DNA from: SNAP01 sp049671745
GTDB lineage: Bacteria; Bacteroidota; Bacteroidia; Bacteroidales; Marinifilaceae
DNA: 64,000 bases
NCBI GenBank assembly: GCA_049671745.1
Contig: JBATVL010000005.1
Span: 19,807-83,806 of the forward strand
Direction: 5' to 3'
Part shown: one piece after another, positions 1-9,211 of the stretch
How positions within the stretch are numbered: the first letter of the stretch is position 1
Layout of the letters: each line of letters begins with the position of its first letter
Notes under the pieces: generated by a model
Told to the model about the DNA's origin: nothing
What the model saw: the letters and a program-made list of their open reading frames with translations, nothing else
Database searches by the model: none
Translations under genes and position numbers: made by a program

Positions 1-842
1 AGGAATTAGATATTCCTGTAATGCATGATGATCAACATGGAACGGCTATAATCTCTTCTGCTGCTTTATTAAATGCATTGGAAATAAATAAAAAGAATAT
101 TGCAGATATAAAAGTAGTTGTTAATGGTGCAGGGGCTGCTGCTATTGCCTGTGTTAATCTTTATCTAAAACTAGGCGTAAAGGCTGAGAATCTTGTATTG
201 GTAGACAGCAAGGGTGTGGTTAGAAAAGATAGAAATGAGAAAAATATTCAAAAACGTGCTTTAGCAACTGATAGAGATATAAATACATTATCAGATGCTA
301 TTAAGGATGCGGATATGTTTTTAGGTTTGTCAAAAGCAGATATTTTATCAAGAGAAATGTTGCTTACTATGGCAAAAGATCCTATTGTTTTTGCTCTTGC
401 TAATCCTAATCCAGAGATTGACTACGACACAGCTACAGAGGCACGTAAGGATATTATTTTTGCTACAGGAAGATCAGATTATCCAAATCAGGTGAACAAT
501 GTGCTTGGCTTTCCGTATATATTTAGAGGTGCTTTAGATGTGATGGCAAAAGAGATAAACGAGGAGATGAAAATCGCTGCTGTTAATGCTCTTGCTAATC
601 TTGCAAAGAGTGAGACTCCTGAGGAAGTTTTAAAAGCTTATGGTGATCCTAATATTAAATTTGGAAGAGATCATATTATTCCTAAACCTCTTGATCCACG
701 CTTAGTTACTGAAATATCTATGGCAGTGGCAAGAGCTGCAATGGAATCAGGTGCTGCTAGAAAAGATATTACTGATTGGAATGCTTATAAGGAAGAATTA
801 ATTACTCGCCACAAGGGTGTTGTGTGCGTAAGGTGTATATAG
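1..842 (+). CDS. NADP-type malic enzyme, C-terminal part (5' end outside window)
   Basis: Oxidative decarboxylation of malate to pyruvate in the cytoplasm. The reading frame is open from the window edge (first full codon at base 3) and begins in the conserved block IPVMHDDQHGT of the malic enzyme family. It continues through the NAD(P)-binding domain with a GAGAAA dinucleotide motif and ends after the usual IIPKPLDPRL region. The MaeB form common in Bacteroidetes carries a further ~320-residue phosphotransacetylase-like domain. Here the protein stops about 20 residues after that point (tail HKGVVCVRCI), directly before a terminator, so this is a short-form enzyme of probably 400-450 residues. 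NADP rather than NAD preference is inferred from family similarity only. Confidence 0.93.
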   Translation, partial: ELDIPVMHDDQHGTAIISSAALLNALEINKKNIADIKVVVNGAGAAAIACVNLYLKLGVKAENLVLVDSKGVVRKDRNEKNIQKRALATDRDINTLSDAIKDADMFLGLSKADILSREMLLTMAKDPIVFALANPNPEIDYDTATEARKDIIFATGRSDYPNQVNNVLGFPYIFRGALDVMAKEINEEMKIAAVNALANLAKSETPEEVLKAYGDPNIKFGRDHIIPKPLDPRLVTEISMAVARAAMESGAARKDITDWNAYKEELITRHKGVVCVRCI

Positions 843-844
843 GT

Positions 845-888
845 TGAAAAAATCCCAAGAAAGTCTTAACTCTCTTGGGATTAAATAT
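845..888. terminator. Bidirectional intrinsic terminator between malic enzyme and SNF2 gene
   Basis: A 10-bp perfect stem (AATCCCAAGA at 851-860, TCTTGGGATT at 873-882) is flanked by an A-run on the left and a T-rich stretch on the right. It can therefore end the plus-strand malic enzyme transcript and the minus-strand helicase transcript, whose stop codon lies at 927. Confidence 0.8.
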
Positions 889-926
889 TTTAATCTCTTT
901 TCTTATAAAAAGATGATTGTTACTGT

Positions 927-3900
927 CTATTTAAAAAGATCAAGAATATCGTCCTGTGTAAGCTCTTTTAATATGCTTTCATCAGTTTGTATAATGTCGC
1001 TTGCAAGTTTTGTCTTTTTGCTCTGAATATTCATTATTTTTTCCTCTATAGAGTTCTTTGCTATCATTCTATAAGCAATTACTTTCTTATCCTGACCTAT
1101 ACGATATGCTCTATCAATAGCTTGATTCTCTACCGCTGGGTTCCACCATGGATCAAGCAAGTAGATATAATCGGCAGCAGTAAGGTTTAATCCTGTTCCA
1201 CCAGCCTTCAAACTAATTAGGAATACTCGTACACCATCATTATTTTGGAAGTTCTCTACACTTGCCTCTCTTTGTTTAGCAGAACATTTTCCGTCTAGAT
1301 ATTCGTAAGAGATATTCTTGTCGTCTAATTCTTTTCTTACTAGAGAAAGCATTTTCACAAATTGCGAGAATACAAGTATCTTGTGATTATTAGTCTTCTC
1401 TTCAATATGAGAAATAAGAGTCTTTATCTTAACTGATTCTTCAGTGTATTGCTCATCTCCGGATAATAATCTTGGTGAATCACAAATCTGACGAAGTTTA
1501 GTAAGTCCCTCAAGAACAAACATTTTAGATTTATTAAGCCCATCTTCCTGTATCTTACCCATTAGGTAATCACGATATTTGTTACGATATGCTTCATATA
1601 CCTTTAATTGTTCAGGCTCCATCTCACAATATAACACATCCTCTATTTTTGGAGGTAATTCAGTGGCTACTTGTGTTTTAGTTCTTCTAAGAATAAATGG
1701 ATTTATTAGTTTATGTAAATCCTTAGCTCTACTCTCGTTTCTATCTCTGTCAATAGGTAATGAATAATCTTCTCGGAAATCTCTTTGAGAACCTAAGAAA
1801 CCTGGATTAACAAAGTTCATTTGAGCATACAAATCGAAAGTATTATTCTCTATAGGAGTACCTGTCATTGCAATTCTATTTGCTGCATTAATAAGAATAG
1901 CAGCCTTATATCTCTTAGAGCTTGGGTTCTTTATTAGTTGTGATTCATCAAGAATAGCATATTTAAACCTGAAATCTTTAATAAAGTCTATATCGTTAAG
2001 AAGCACACCATAGGTTGTGATAATAAGATTATAATTCTCGAATTTCTTAGAATTTCTTAATCTCTTAACACCAACATGAAAGTGAGTTTTTATGTCTTTA
2101 GTGAATTTCTTAATCTCTTTCTCCCAGTTAAACACAAGAGTAGTTGGTAATACTACCATATGAGTAGAATTAGGATCTGTATTAATCTGCGCTTGTAAGA
2201 ATGCTAATATCTGTAGAGTCTTTCCAAGTCCCATATCATCGGCAAGAATACCACCCCACTTATTATCCTCTAGGAAGTTAAGCCAGTTGAATCCTTCTTT
2301 TTGATATTCACGTAATTCTGCATTTACCTCTTTAGGAACTGCTACAGAAGCTATTTCGTTGAATTCTAAAAGTTTTCTTCTCTTTTCTGCTAATTCTTCT
2401 ATTATCTCAGACTGATCTATATCTTCAAATAAATCATCAATAAGAGAGAATTTAAGCTTAGAGATTTTAAGATCGTCTTTAGCTGTAGCATCAGAGTGTC
2501 TGAACATTTTCTGTATCTTAGCCAACCATTTCTTAGGTAGAACACCTATAGAACCGTCGCCTAGCTCTACATATCTGTCATTACTTTGAGCTAATCTTCT
2601 TAGTTCTGCTATACTTAGTGTATAGTTTCCGAAAGATACCTTAATATTCACATCAAACCAGTTTTCATCTGATCTTAATACCGTTGCAACACTAGCTTTA
2701 TGAGTAGAGTATTTAAAGGCTTTAAGATCGTTTAATCCGAATATCTTAATATCATGTTCACGCATCTTCTCAAAGGCATCTAAGAACCAATAATTGGTAG
2801 TCATCTGCTTTATATCTAGGTAATACACTCCCATATCTCTTTGTAACAAGAAATCCTCATGTAATCCTTCTAAGAAACTGATGTAATTTTCCTCAAACTC
2901 AGCATCTCTGTTTAAGCGTACAATAGATTTTTTTACAGTTGCAATTAAGCTTTCACTAAGAAGATCGAATTGAGCTCCGATCTCATAAGTTAATTTTGGA
3001 ACAAATAATACTCTTCCTTCACTCTCCTTAAGATATACTTCTTTAGAAACAGGGCGTTGATATTCCTCTATCGTTTTAATCTCCTTAACCTCCGATAAGT
3101 CTACCTCGAAGTTTTCCATTAAAGGACGTAAGAAGTTTTTCTCTAACTTAGTGTAATCACCATGAGGGACCATTACGTGCACAAATTCTCTAAAAGATTC
3201 TAATATCTTCTGGTGTTTTAGATTTTTGAAAAGATATAATATATCATCTCTAATAATCACAAAACGATTTACGTAATATTCATGGAAACTATTTCTAGTC
3301 ATTAAGATCTCTTCATCACCAATCTGTATATATATCTCTAATACGTATAATAATCTCTCTTTACGAACTTTGAACTTAACTTTTACTTTATGTTCTGAAA
3401 GCACTACTACATTTAAATGTTTCTTACCAGTTTTCTCATAGAGTGGTTGCTTGTAATAATATGCAGGAAATCTTAATTCTTTAGCAAGCTCAAAAGTGCG
3501 TTTAAGCATTATAAACAGGTCGTTATTGTTTATTTGCTCTTTCTCTATTAATTCTACATTAGATTTAAAGATTTCAAGCAAACGAAATAACTCTGGATAT
3601 GTTTTTGAGTATTCAAAAGGAAAGGCTTCATCTTCGCTATAATCGTATACCTTAAAGGCAGATATTAAAGCTGTATTGTTCTTGTTTTTCTTTGCTGTTA
3701 CAGGACAAACATTTATATCGTCCCAATTATTTAATTGAACAGCTATAGTGAAATCAAATTCTTTCTTACCAATTAATGCAGGTACAAGTTTTTCTACTGA
3801 AGAAGAATTATCTATGCTGGACATTAGAAGCTCGCCTATACCATCTTCCCATTCAGAATCAAATATTAAACCTTCGTTACCTGCTTTTTTTATTACCTTA

Positions 3901-4691
3901 ATATCAGCATCTTCTATATAAACATCAAAAAACTCTTTTAGTACGTCTAGAGTTACTGATTTTTGCTTAGCAGCCTTTTTATGAAGAAGCTCATGCCCTT
4001 TCTTGCCAAGGTACTGTAAGAAATCTTGTTCTGGAACGGCCTTAAGATATTCAAATAATGCAACAGCATGCTCACATAACTCCTTCTCATCAACTAGTTT
4101 AGAGCATGTACATTTCACTCCTATAGTTTTTGAGTTTTTAGAAGTGATTTTTACTATATAGTGTGATTTTTGTGCAGAATAATCTCTTTCTACATCTGAC
4201 AACTCGTATGTAAGATGTTCTTGAGCGTAATTCTTAAGCGAATATTGGTAATCATGAGATTTTCCTACAGCTCTAGAATTTAAACCCAATATGAATTCAT
4301 CCGTTATAGGTTGGAAATTCTTAATTGCTAGATCCTGAGAAGAGAATCTAAAACCGTCTTTTCTTTTAGTTTTCTTTTGTGTGTTCACCTCTAAAGACTG
4401 AGCAAGTTCCTCATCCTTAATATATAATAGAGCTGCAACCTGATGTTCACAGATTTTGCCAAAAGCATCTTCCATACAAGTACAAGTTGTCTCTATTCTT
4501 GGAGAATAAGGATTCTCAATTGCAACAGTATAAAGGTCTTCTGTTTTCGTTTCAACATTAAAGATGAATTTCTCCCCTTCTTGTTTCTCTATAAAAGATA
4601 CTTTAGATTGCTTAAACAACTGGGTACCAACAAGTCTAATAGCAGCAGTAGAGTACGCATTTATTTGACTCTCAATAAATTTATTATTCAT
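927..4691 (-). CDS. SWIM zinc-finger SNF2-family helicase
   Basis: A 1254-residue SNF2/Rad54-like ATPase, expected to translocate on DNA and remodel protein-DNA complexes. Two SWIM-type CxC...CxH motifs lie near residues 70-85 (CTCMEDAFGKICEH) and 198-212 (CTC...LCEH). A long middle region resembles the bacterial SNF2-associated domain. The helicase core follows, with Walker A DDMGLGKT near residue 820, Walker B DESQ near 917 and the C-terminal motif V/VI block with AGGTGLNL and DRAYRIGQ near 1170-1200. This order and length match the large SNF2 proteins found in most Bacteroidetes. It is a single gene with its own promoter and ends against the malic enzyme. Its specific cellular role (repair, transcription or RNA polymerase recycling) cannot be read from sequence. 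Confidence 0.95.
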   Translation of the reverse strand: MNNKFIESQINAYSTAAIRLVGTQLFKQSKVSFIEKQEGEKFIFNVETKTEDLYTVAIENPYSPRIETTCTCMEDAFGKICEHQVAALLYIKDEELAQSLEVNTQKKTKRKDGFRFSSQDLAIKNFQPITDEFILGLNSRAVGKSHDYQYSLKNYAQEHLTYELSDVERDYSAQKSHYIVKITSKNSKTIGVKCTCSKLVDEKELCEHAVALFEYLKAVPEQDFLQYLGKKGHELLHKKAAKQKSVTLDVLKEFFDVYIEDADIKVIKKAGNEGLIFDSEWEDGIGELLMSSIDNSSSVEKLVPALIGKKEFDFTIAVQLNNWDDINVCPVTAKKNKNNTALISAFKVYDYSEDEAFPFEYSKTYPELFRLLEIFKSNVELIEKEQINNNDLFIMLKRTFELAKELRFPAYYYKQPLYEKTGKKHLNVVVLSEHKVKVKFKVRKERLLYVLEIYIQIGDEEILMTRNSFHEYYVNRFVIIRDDILYLFKNLKHQKILESFREFVHVMVPHGDYTKLEKNFLRPLMENFEVDLSEVKEIKTIEEYQRPVSKEVYLKESEGRVLFVPKLTYEIGAQFDLLSESLIATVKKSIVRLNRDAEFEENYISFLEGLHEDFLLQRDMGVYYLDIKQMTTNYWFLDAFEKMREHDIKIFGLNDLKAFKYSTHKASVATVLRSDENWFDVNIKVSFGNYTLSIAELRRLAQSNDRYVELGDGSIGVLPKKWLAKIQKMFRHSDATAKDDLKISKLKFSLIDDLFEDIDQSEIIEELAEKRRKLLEFNEIASVAVPKEVNAELREYQKEGFNWLNFLEDNKWGGILADDMGLGKTLQILAFLQAQINTDPNSTHMVVLPTTLVFNWEKEIKKFTKDIKTHFHVGVKRLRNSKKFENYNLIITTYGVLLNDIDFIKDFRFKYAILDESQLIKNPSSKRYKAAILINAANRIAMTGTPIENNTFDLYAQMNFVNPGFLGSQRDFREDYSLPIDRDRNESRAKDLHKLINPFILRRTKTQVATELPPKIEDVLYCEMEPEQLKVYEAYRNKYRDYLMGKIQEDGLNKSKMFVLEGLTKLRQICDSPRLLSGDEQYTEESVKIKTLISHIEEKTNNHKILVFSQFVKMLSLVRKELDDKNISYEYLDGKCSAKQREASVENFQNNDGVRVFLISLKAGGTGLNLTAADYIYLLDPWWNPAVENQAIDRAYRIGQDKKVIAYRMIAKNSIEEKIMNIQSKKTKLASDIIQTDESILKELTQDDILDLFK

Positions 4692-4713
4692 AATACTTGA
4701 TTTTTAGAATCCG

Positions 4714-4721
4714 CAAATGTA
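4714..4721 (-). promoter_or_regulatory. Bacteroidetes-type -7 box for the SNF2 gene
   Basis: On the minus strand this reads TACATTTG, a match to TAnnTTTG, 22 nt upstream of the helicase start codon. No good -33 TTTG is seen at the usual distance, so support rests on the -7 box and its position. Confidence 0.5.
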
Positions 4722-4755
4722 CAGAAATCTTAAGTACTATAAAAGTCTAAATCAC

Positions 4756-5802
4756 TTAAACTCCCTCGTTAACCTTAAAAATTGTCTTTAATTTGTGCTT
4801 TGCACTACCCTCCGAAACAAGAATAAGGTAGTCTCCAACACTAATAATAACATCATTATCGGGGTTTTTAATTACGCTACGCTTCTCATTATCAATCTTA
4901 ACAATACCTAACAAGACTGCATTGCACGATTTTTTAATATCAACAAAAACTTCGAAATATTTTTTATCGATAAATTCATTATTTTCTATGATTTTATATT
5001 CCTGTATATCATAATCATCTTCTTCTATTGATGTGGCCATAAAATCCTCTGTTAAACATGCTACATCCGGCTCGAAAATATAGGATGCTACTAATCTAGA
5101 GGCTATGTCTGTTTTTGAAATTATATATTTAACTCCTATACTTAAATATGTTTCTTTTAATTCCGTATTTTCTAAAGTAACTATGAAGTTAGAGTCAGGA
5201 TATATCTTTCTCATATTTATTATAAATACAAGATTGGCCGAGTCATCAAGTAAGTTTATATAAATTGCAGAAGATTTAGCCACTGATGCTCTTTTAAAGG
5301 AGGTGATATTAGAGAAGTCTGTAAATAAGACAAATACATCTTCTGATCCATACATGTCATATATCAATTCTATATCATCCTTTTTGTTTGTTATAATAGC
5401 AAGTTTTCTATTTGCTGAAACAACCTGATCAGCTACTTGCTTAGCAAAACTATCCCAACCAATTATTACAGAATGATTCTCAAAATTAGTTCCATAAAAA
5501 CCTTCTTTTTTCTTTTCCATATAATTACGTACTAAATTACTTATTTGACCAATTAAAAAACCTAATACCCCTAAACTGCTAATTATTATAAGTGCCCCTA
5601 CAAATTTTCCTGCTGGTGTAACGGGATAAAAATCACCATAACCCACAGTTGTTAAAGTGACTATAGAATACCATAGAGCGTCTGTAAACGACTTAATATT
5701 AGAATCTGCATTATTTCTCTCTAAAAAAGATACAGCATATATAAGTATCAAGAATATAATAATTAGACTGGGTACAAGTAGTTTCTTATTTTTCAAATTC
5801 AT
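4756..5802 (-). CDS. Two-TM potassium channel with cytoplasmic RCK (TrkA) domains
   Basis: A 348-residue MthK-like channel. There is one N-terminal membrane helix (about residues 9-27), a pore loop with the selectivity filter TVGYGD at 52-57, a second helix at about 66-90, then an RCK/TrkA-N Rossmann domain from about 108 (VIIGWDSFAKQV) and a TrkA-C-like domain at about 265-345. The Rossmann glycine motif is divergent (GWDSF in place of GxGxxG), so nucleotide binding may be weak or lost. It is the last gene of the polyamine/PspA operon, 12 bases after the rhomboid gene. In other bacteria TrkA-C domains can bind c-di-AMP, and a c-di-AMP cyclase gene is present at 38.8-39.6 kb. That link is inference. 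Confidence 0.93.
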   Translation of the reverse strand: MNLKNKKLLVPSLIIIFLILIYAVSFLERNNADSNIKSFTDALWYSIVTLTTVGYGDFYPVTPAGKFVGALIIISSLGVLGFLIGQISNLVRNYMEKKKEGFYGTNFENHSVIIGWDSFAKQVADQVVSANRKLAIITNKKDDIELIYDMYGSEDVFVLFTDFSNITSFKRASVAKSSAIYINLLDDSANLVFIINMRKIYPDSNFIVTLENTELKETYLSIGVKYIISKTDIASRLVASYIFEPDVACLTEDFMATSIEEDDYDIQEYKIIENNEFIDKKYFEVFVDIKKSCNAVLLGIVKIDNEKRSVIKNPDNDVIISVGDYLILVSEGSAKHKLKTIFKVNEGV

Positions 5803-5813
5803 ATATTAATATC

Positions 5814-6374
5814 TTATATTTTACCTTTAAATAATTGATAAGATACGAAAATTCCTGATATTGCACCAAATAGATGCCCTTCCCATGAGACATTAAAACG
5901 TGTTGGAAAGATTCCAAATATTAATCCTCCGTATACAAAAATCACTACTATAGAGAGAATACTTGTGCGGATATTTCGTGAATAGAAACCAGAAGTAACA
6001 ATAAAAGCAGCCAAGGCATATATTAATCCACTAGCACCTATATGACATGCAGAACGTGCAAATAACCATACTAAAGAACCTGAAAGCAGGATAAGTATAG
6101 CAAAGACTTCTAAGGCATACTTCTTATAAAAACTAAATAGAAGAAAGGTCAATACAAATAATGGTATGGTATTAGATATTATGTGTGAAAGACTAGCATG
6201 TAAAAAAGGTGAACATATAATACCTGCTAATCCTCTTACTGTTCTTGGGATTATTCCTAGATGATTAAAATTATAAAAAGGAGTAATTGAATTAATTATA
6301 AAAACAGCCCAAACAATCCCAATTAAGATTCCTACGCTTTTAGCTAAATTTAATGTATTATTTAATTCTTTCAT
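5814..6374 (-). CDS. Rhomboid-family intramembrane serine protease
   Basis: A 186-residue polytopic membrane protein with about six helices, the minimal rhomboid core. The catalytic serine lies in HIGASGLIY (Ser115) and the catalytic histidine in EGHLFG (His167). The family HxxxN feature of helix 2 reads HASLSHIISNT at 59-69. Both catalytic residues are present, so activity is likely. It sits in the nine-gene operon, 11 bases after the SpeD-like gene. Its substrate may be an operon membrane protein, but that is speculation. Confidence 0.92.
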   Translation of the reverse strand: MKELNNTLNLAKSVGILIGIVWAVFIINSITPFYNFNHLGIIPRTVRGLAGIICSPFLHASLSHIISNTIPLFVLTFLLFSFYKKYALEVFAILILLSGSLVWLFARSACHIGASGLIYALAAFIVTSGFYSRNIRTSILSIVVIFVYGGLIFGIFPTRFNVSWEGHLFGAISGIFVSYQLFKGKI

Positions 6375-6384
6375 AGTGTAAGGC

Positions 6385-6708
6385 TTATTCTGTAATCTTT
6401 TCTATGTTTAAATTATATTTTACTATAATCTCATTAAATTTCATATTCATATTCTCACAACATCCTGAGAGTTCTATATAATATTTTTCCTCATCAGCAA
6501 AGTAATGTAGAGCCATGTGACTCTCTGCTAAGAGCCACATAGATGTATATCCTTTTACTGGAAATTGGTAGTCTACAAACTTTAATACATTGTAGCCTGC
6601 ATAGTCAAGACTTTCGTTGATGATTCTAACCATCTCATCAACATCACAACCTGATATCCAGGCTCTATAATTATATATTCGAGCTTCAACAGCTTTATAT
6701 TCTATCAT
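6385..6708 (-). CDS. speD: SpeD-like pyruvoyl-dependent decarboxylase (AdoMet decarboxylase family)
   Basis: A 107-residue protein of the short bacterial S-adenosylmethionine decarboxylase class. The autoprocessing site LLAESHMALH places Ser63 after Glu62, which would become the pyruvoyl group, followed by His68 and by Cys83 in SGCC. These correspond to the processing and catalytic residues of the family. It follows a membrane-anchored aminopropyltransferase gene, so the simplest role is supplying decarboxylated AdoMet for spermidine-type synthesis. Some SpeD homologues are known to have become ornithine or arginine decarboxylases, so the substrate is not certain. It is somewhat shorter than the common ~120-130 residue enzymes. 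Confidence 0.85.
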   Translation of the reverse strand: MIEYKAVEARIYNYRAWISGCDVDEMVRIINESLDYAGYNVLKFVDYQFPVKGYTSMWLLAESHMALHYFADEEKYYIELSGCCENMNMKFNEIIVKYNLNIEKITE

Positions 6709-6730
6709 CTCTATTCGTTTTAAAGTTCAT

Positions 6731-8272
6731 TTAATATAAATCCCACTGCCCGCCTAGATAGTATCTATATAATATTGGATTACTAATCTTATTAGGCATT
6801 AATTTTGTAGTATCCTTATCAAAGATATCTTTTCCAAAAGAAGACAGTAAACTTAAGGCCTCTTCATTTATCCATCTTGTTTTAATACCATCAAATTTGA
6901 CATTTAAAAACTTAGATTTAAGTTCAGGTGCAGTCATGTTTTTAGCTCCAATAACCCATCCCCATTCTCCAAAACTTAATACTTGATTATGTATAGGAAG
7001 AGTTGCAAAACCTGCACTCTGAATAGTTTTGTTTATTGTTTTAAAAGCTCTAGATGCGTAATAAGGACTACCCGATTGAGTAATTATAAAACCATTAGTC
7101 TTTAATCTATATTTACACAAATGATAAAATTCGTGTGAATATAATTTAGCTAACTCTATTGTTCTAGGGTCAGGTAAGTCAACTATTATAACATCATAAA
7201 ATTCTTTAGATTGTTCTAAGAAATTTAATCCATCTTTATTAATAATTTTTACTCTCTTATCAAATAATGAACCTTTATTAATACCAAGAAGAATCTTATT
7301 TTCTTTAGCTAGTTTAGTCATTTCTGGATCTAAATCGACTAAAGTAATATGTTTAACACCTTTATGTTTGATTACCTCACGTACAGCACAACCATCTCCA
7401 CCACCAAGGATTAGAATGTTACTATGCTCCTTTGCAAGTCCCATAATAGGATGAACAAGAGGTTCGTGATACATTTGTTCGTCAACAGTACTTAGTTGCT
7501 TATTTCCATTAATAAATAGGTAATAATCATCCTTCCATTGAGTAATCACAATACGTTGATATTTAGATTGCTCCGCAAGAACTACTTTCTCTACATATCT
7601 TTTCTGCTCACCAAATAATATTATTGGCTTTGCATAGGTGATTCCTAATGAAATTGCAATAACAATAAAGGTTGAAAAAATAATTATATGTTTTCTGTAT
7701 TTCTCACCTGATTCTTTATAAAGCATAAAGAACAGTAAGAATGCAACACAGAAGTTTACAAAACCCAATACAAAAGGTGTATATGTTAAACCTAAGTATG
7801 GCAATCCAACAAAAGCAAAAAAGATACCTCCTATTAATGAACCATAATAGTCTTTCTCTAAAATAGTAGATATATTAACCTTTATATTCTCGAATTGATC
7901 GTTAAGTCTAATAACAATAGGAATTTCTAAACCAATAAGAAAACCAATGGTTATTGTTAAAGCATATATTAAGAATCCTAGGTATATACTGTATGATGCA
8001 AAAAGATATACAAAAAGTGAAGAGAAAGAAACAAATATGGATAATGTAAATTCAAGTAAGATAAACTTTGATAAAAGATTATCATCTATATATTTACTTA
8101 CTCGAGCCCCTAGCCCCATAGCAAAAAGCATTATAGAAACCGTTAATGCCCATTGTACTGTAGAATCACCAAGAAAGTAACTGGCAAGAGTTGACAAAAT
8201 ATATTGCGCAACAATGCCTGAAAGACCTGTCGCGAAGATAGAGGTCTTTAAGATATTAGATTTGATACTCAT
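6731..8272 (-). CDS. speE: Membrane-anchored spermidine synthase-like aminopropyltransferase
   Basis: A 513-residue protein with about seven predicted membrane helices in residues 1-215 and a spermidine synthase domain in about 225-500. The soluble domain has the AdoMet-type binding motif ILGGGDG, an acidic residue after strand 2 (LVDLDPEM), and the catalytic-loop region VIIVDLPDP followed by LYSHEFY. In classic SpeE the loop reads DxxDP, so the key aspartates appear kept. It is the sixth gene of the operon, between the DUF350 and SpeD-like genes. The family transfers aminopropyl groups to a diamine. The membrane domain suggests action at the inner membrane, and the acceptor is unknown. Confidence 0.9.
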   Translation of the reverse strand: MSIKSNILKTSIFATGLSGIVAQYILSTLASYFLGDSTVQWALTVSIMLFAMGLGARVSKYIDDNLLSKFILLEFTLSIFVSFSSLFVYLFASYSIYLGFLIYALTITIGFLIGLEIPIVIRLNDQFENIKVNISTILEKDYYGSLIGGIFFAFVGLPYLGLTYTPFVLGFVNFCVAFLLFFMLYKESGEKYRKHIIIFSTFIVIAISLGITYAKPIILFGEQKRYVEKVVLAEQSKYQRIVITQWKDDYYLFINGNKQLSTVDEQMYHEPLVHPIMGLAKEHSNILILGGGDGCAVREVIKHKGVKHITLVDLDPEMTKLAKENKILLGINKGSLFDKRVKIINKDGLNFLEQSKEFYDVIIVDLPDPRTIELAKLYSHEFYHLCKYRLKTNGFIITQSGSPYYASRAFKTINKTIQSAGFATLPIHNQVLSFGEWGWVIGAKNMTAPELKSKFLNVKFDGIKTRWINEEALSLLSSFGKDIFDKDTTKLMPNKISNPILYRYYLGGQWDLY

Positions 8273-8317
8273 TAAGATGTATGTGTATTGTGTGTTTAAT
8301 CAACAAATAAATGTAGA

Positions 8318-9202
8318 TTATAAGCTCCATGTTAATAAAACAGAACCACCTATATATGCAAATGCTTCAACAAGAGAAGCACCTATATTTGGGCGTTCTT
8401 GGTTAATAATTTCATCAGTAAGTTTTGCTCCAGGAAGAAGAATTTTATCTGTAATAAGTCTTATTATAGGTAAAAGAGCAAGGCCAATAAATACATCTAT
8501 ACCAACTTCTGATAAGATTTCTATCCATCCTTCAAACTCTCCCTCTATCGCAAAACGAATTAAATTAGCAATAGCAATCATTGCACCAGCAAAACCAATA
8601 CCCACTGCCACATTGTCTTTTTCTATGTGCTCGTGAATATCGTAAGGAGTAATTAAATTATAAACATAAGAAGTAAGAACAAGTATTAATTGCCCAATAG
8701 CCCAAAATGCAACAGCAGAAGTAATTCCGTGTACTAAATTGTCGGCCTCTCCAGCAACAGCTCCAAAGATAATTAATCCAGAAGCAATAGCACTAGCACC
8801 CTCAACAACGCCAGTACCTACATTTCTATCTTCAATAATTTCTTTTCTTACAGAAAATTTTCTAAGAATAAGTTTATCATTAAGAAAAACTGATAAATTT
8901 AATAAAACAATAGCTAATACTCCATAAATGGCAATATCCATTAAATCAATTAATAGACCTTTAGAAGGACCGACAATAGCAGATCCAACAGCCATTAATA
9001 GACCAATAAAATATCCCACATGGGCAACAGAGAAGGCAAGATTATCATTAATAACCAATTCCTTTTTTACATCAATATCTCTATGTGTAATATTGTAAAC
9101 AATTTTTCCAATAAACATTATAGAAAAAGCAGCAGTAATATATGCTAGGCTTTCTACAATAGTCATAAACGCATCATTATTCATTAAATTTTCCATATTC
9201 AA
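8318..9202 (-). CDS. DUF350 integral membrane protein (YjfL-like, duplicated domain)
   Basis: A 294-residue membrane protein with about eight predicted helices, arranged as two similar four-helix halves with the G-x-x-x-A-x-AI pattern typical of DUF350 (VGYFIGLLMAVGSAI and VGIGFAGAMIAIANLI). E. coli YjfL is a single-copy relative. The family has no firm biochemical function but recurs beside PspA, DUF2170 and polyamine-related genes, as it does here. It lies 9 bases from the preceding lipoprotein gene and 45 bases from speE. Confidence 0.88.
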   Translation of the reverse strand: MNMENLMNNDAFMTIVESLAYITAAFSIMFIGKIVYNITHRDIDVKKELVINDNLAFSVAHVGYFIGLLMAVGSAIVGPSKGLLIDLMDIAIYGVLAIVLLNLSVFLNDKLILRKFSVRKEIIEDRNVGTGVVEGASAIASGLIIFGAVAGEADNLVHGITSAVAFWAIGQLILVLTSYVYNLITPYDIHEHIEKDNVAVGIGFAGAMIAIANLIRFAIEGEFEGWIEILSEVGIDVFIGLALLPIIRLITDKILLPGAKLTDEIINQERPNIGASLVEAFAYIGGSVLLTWSL

Positions 9203-9211
9203 GATTGTTAG

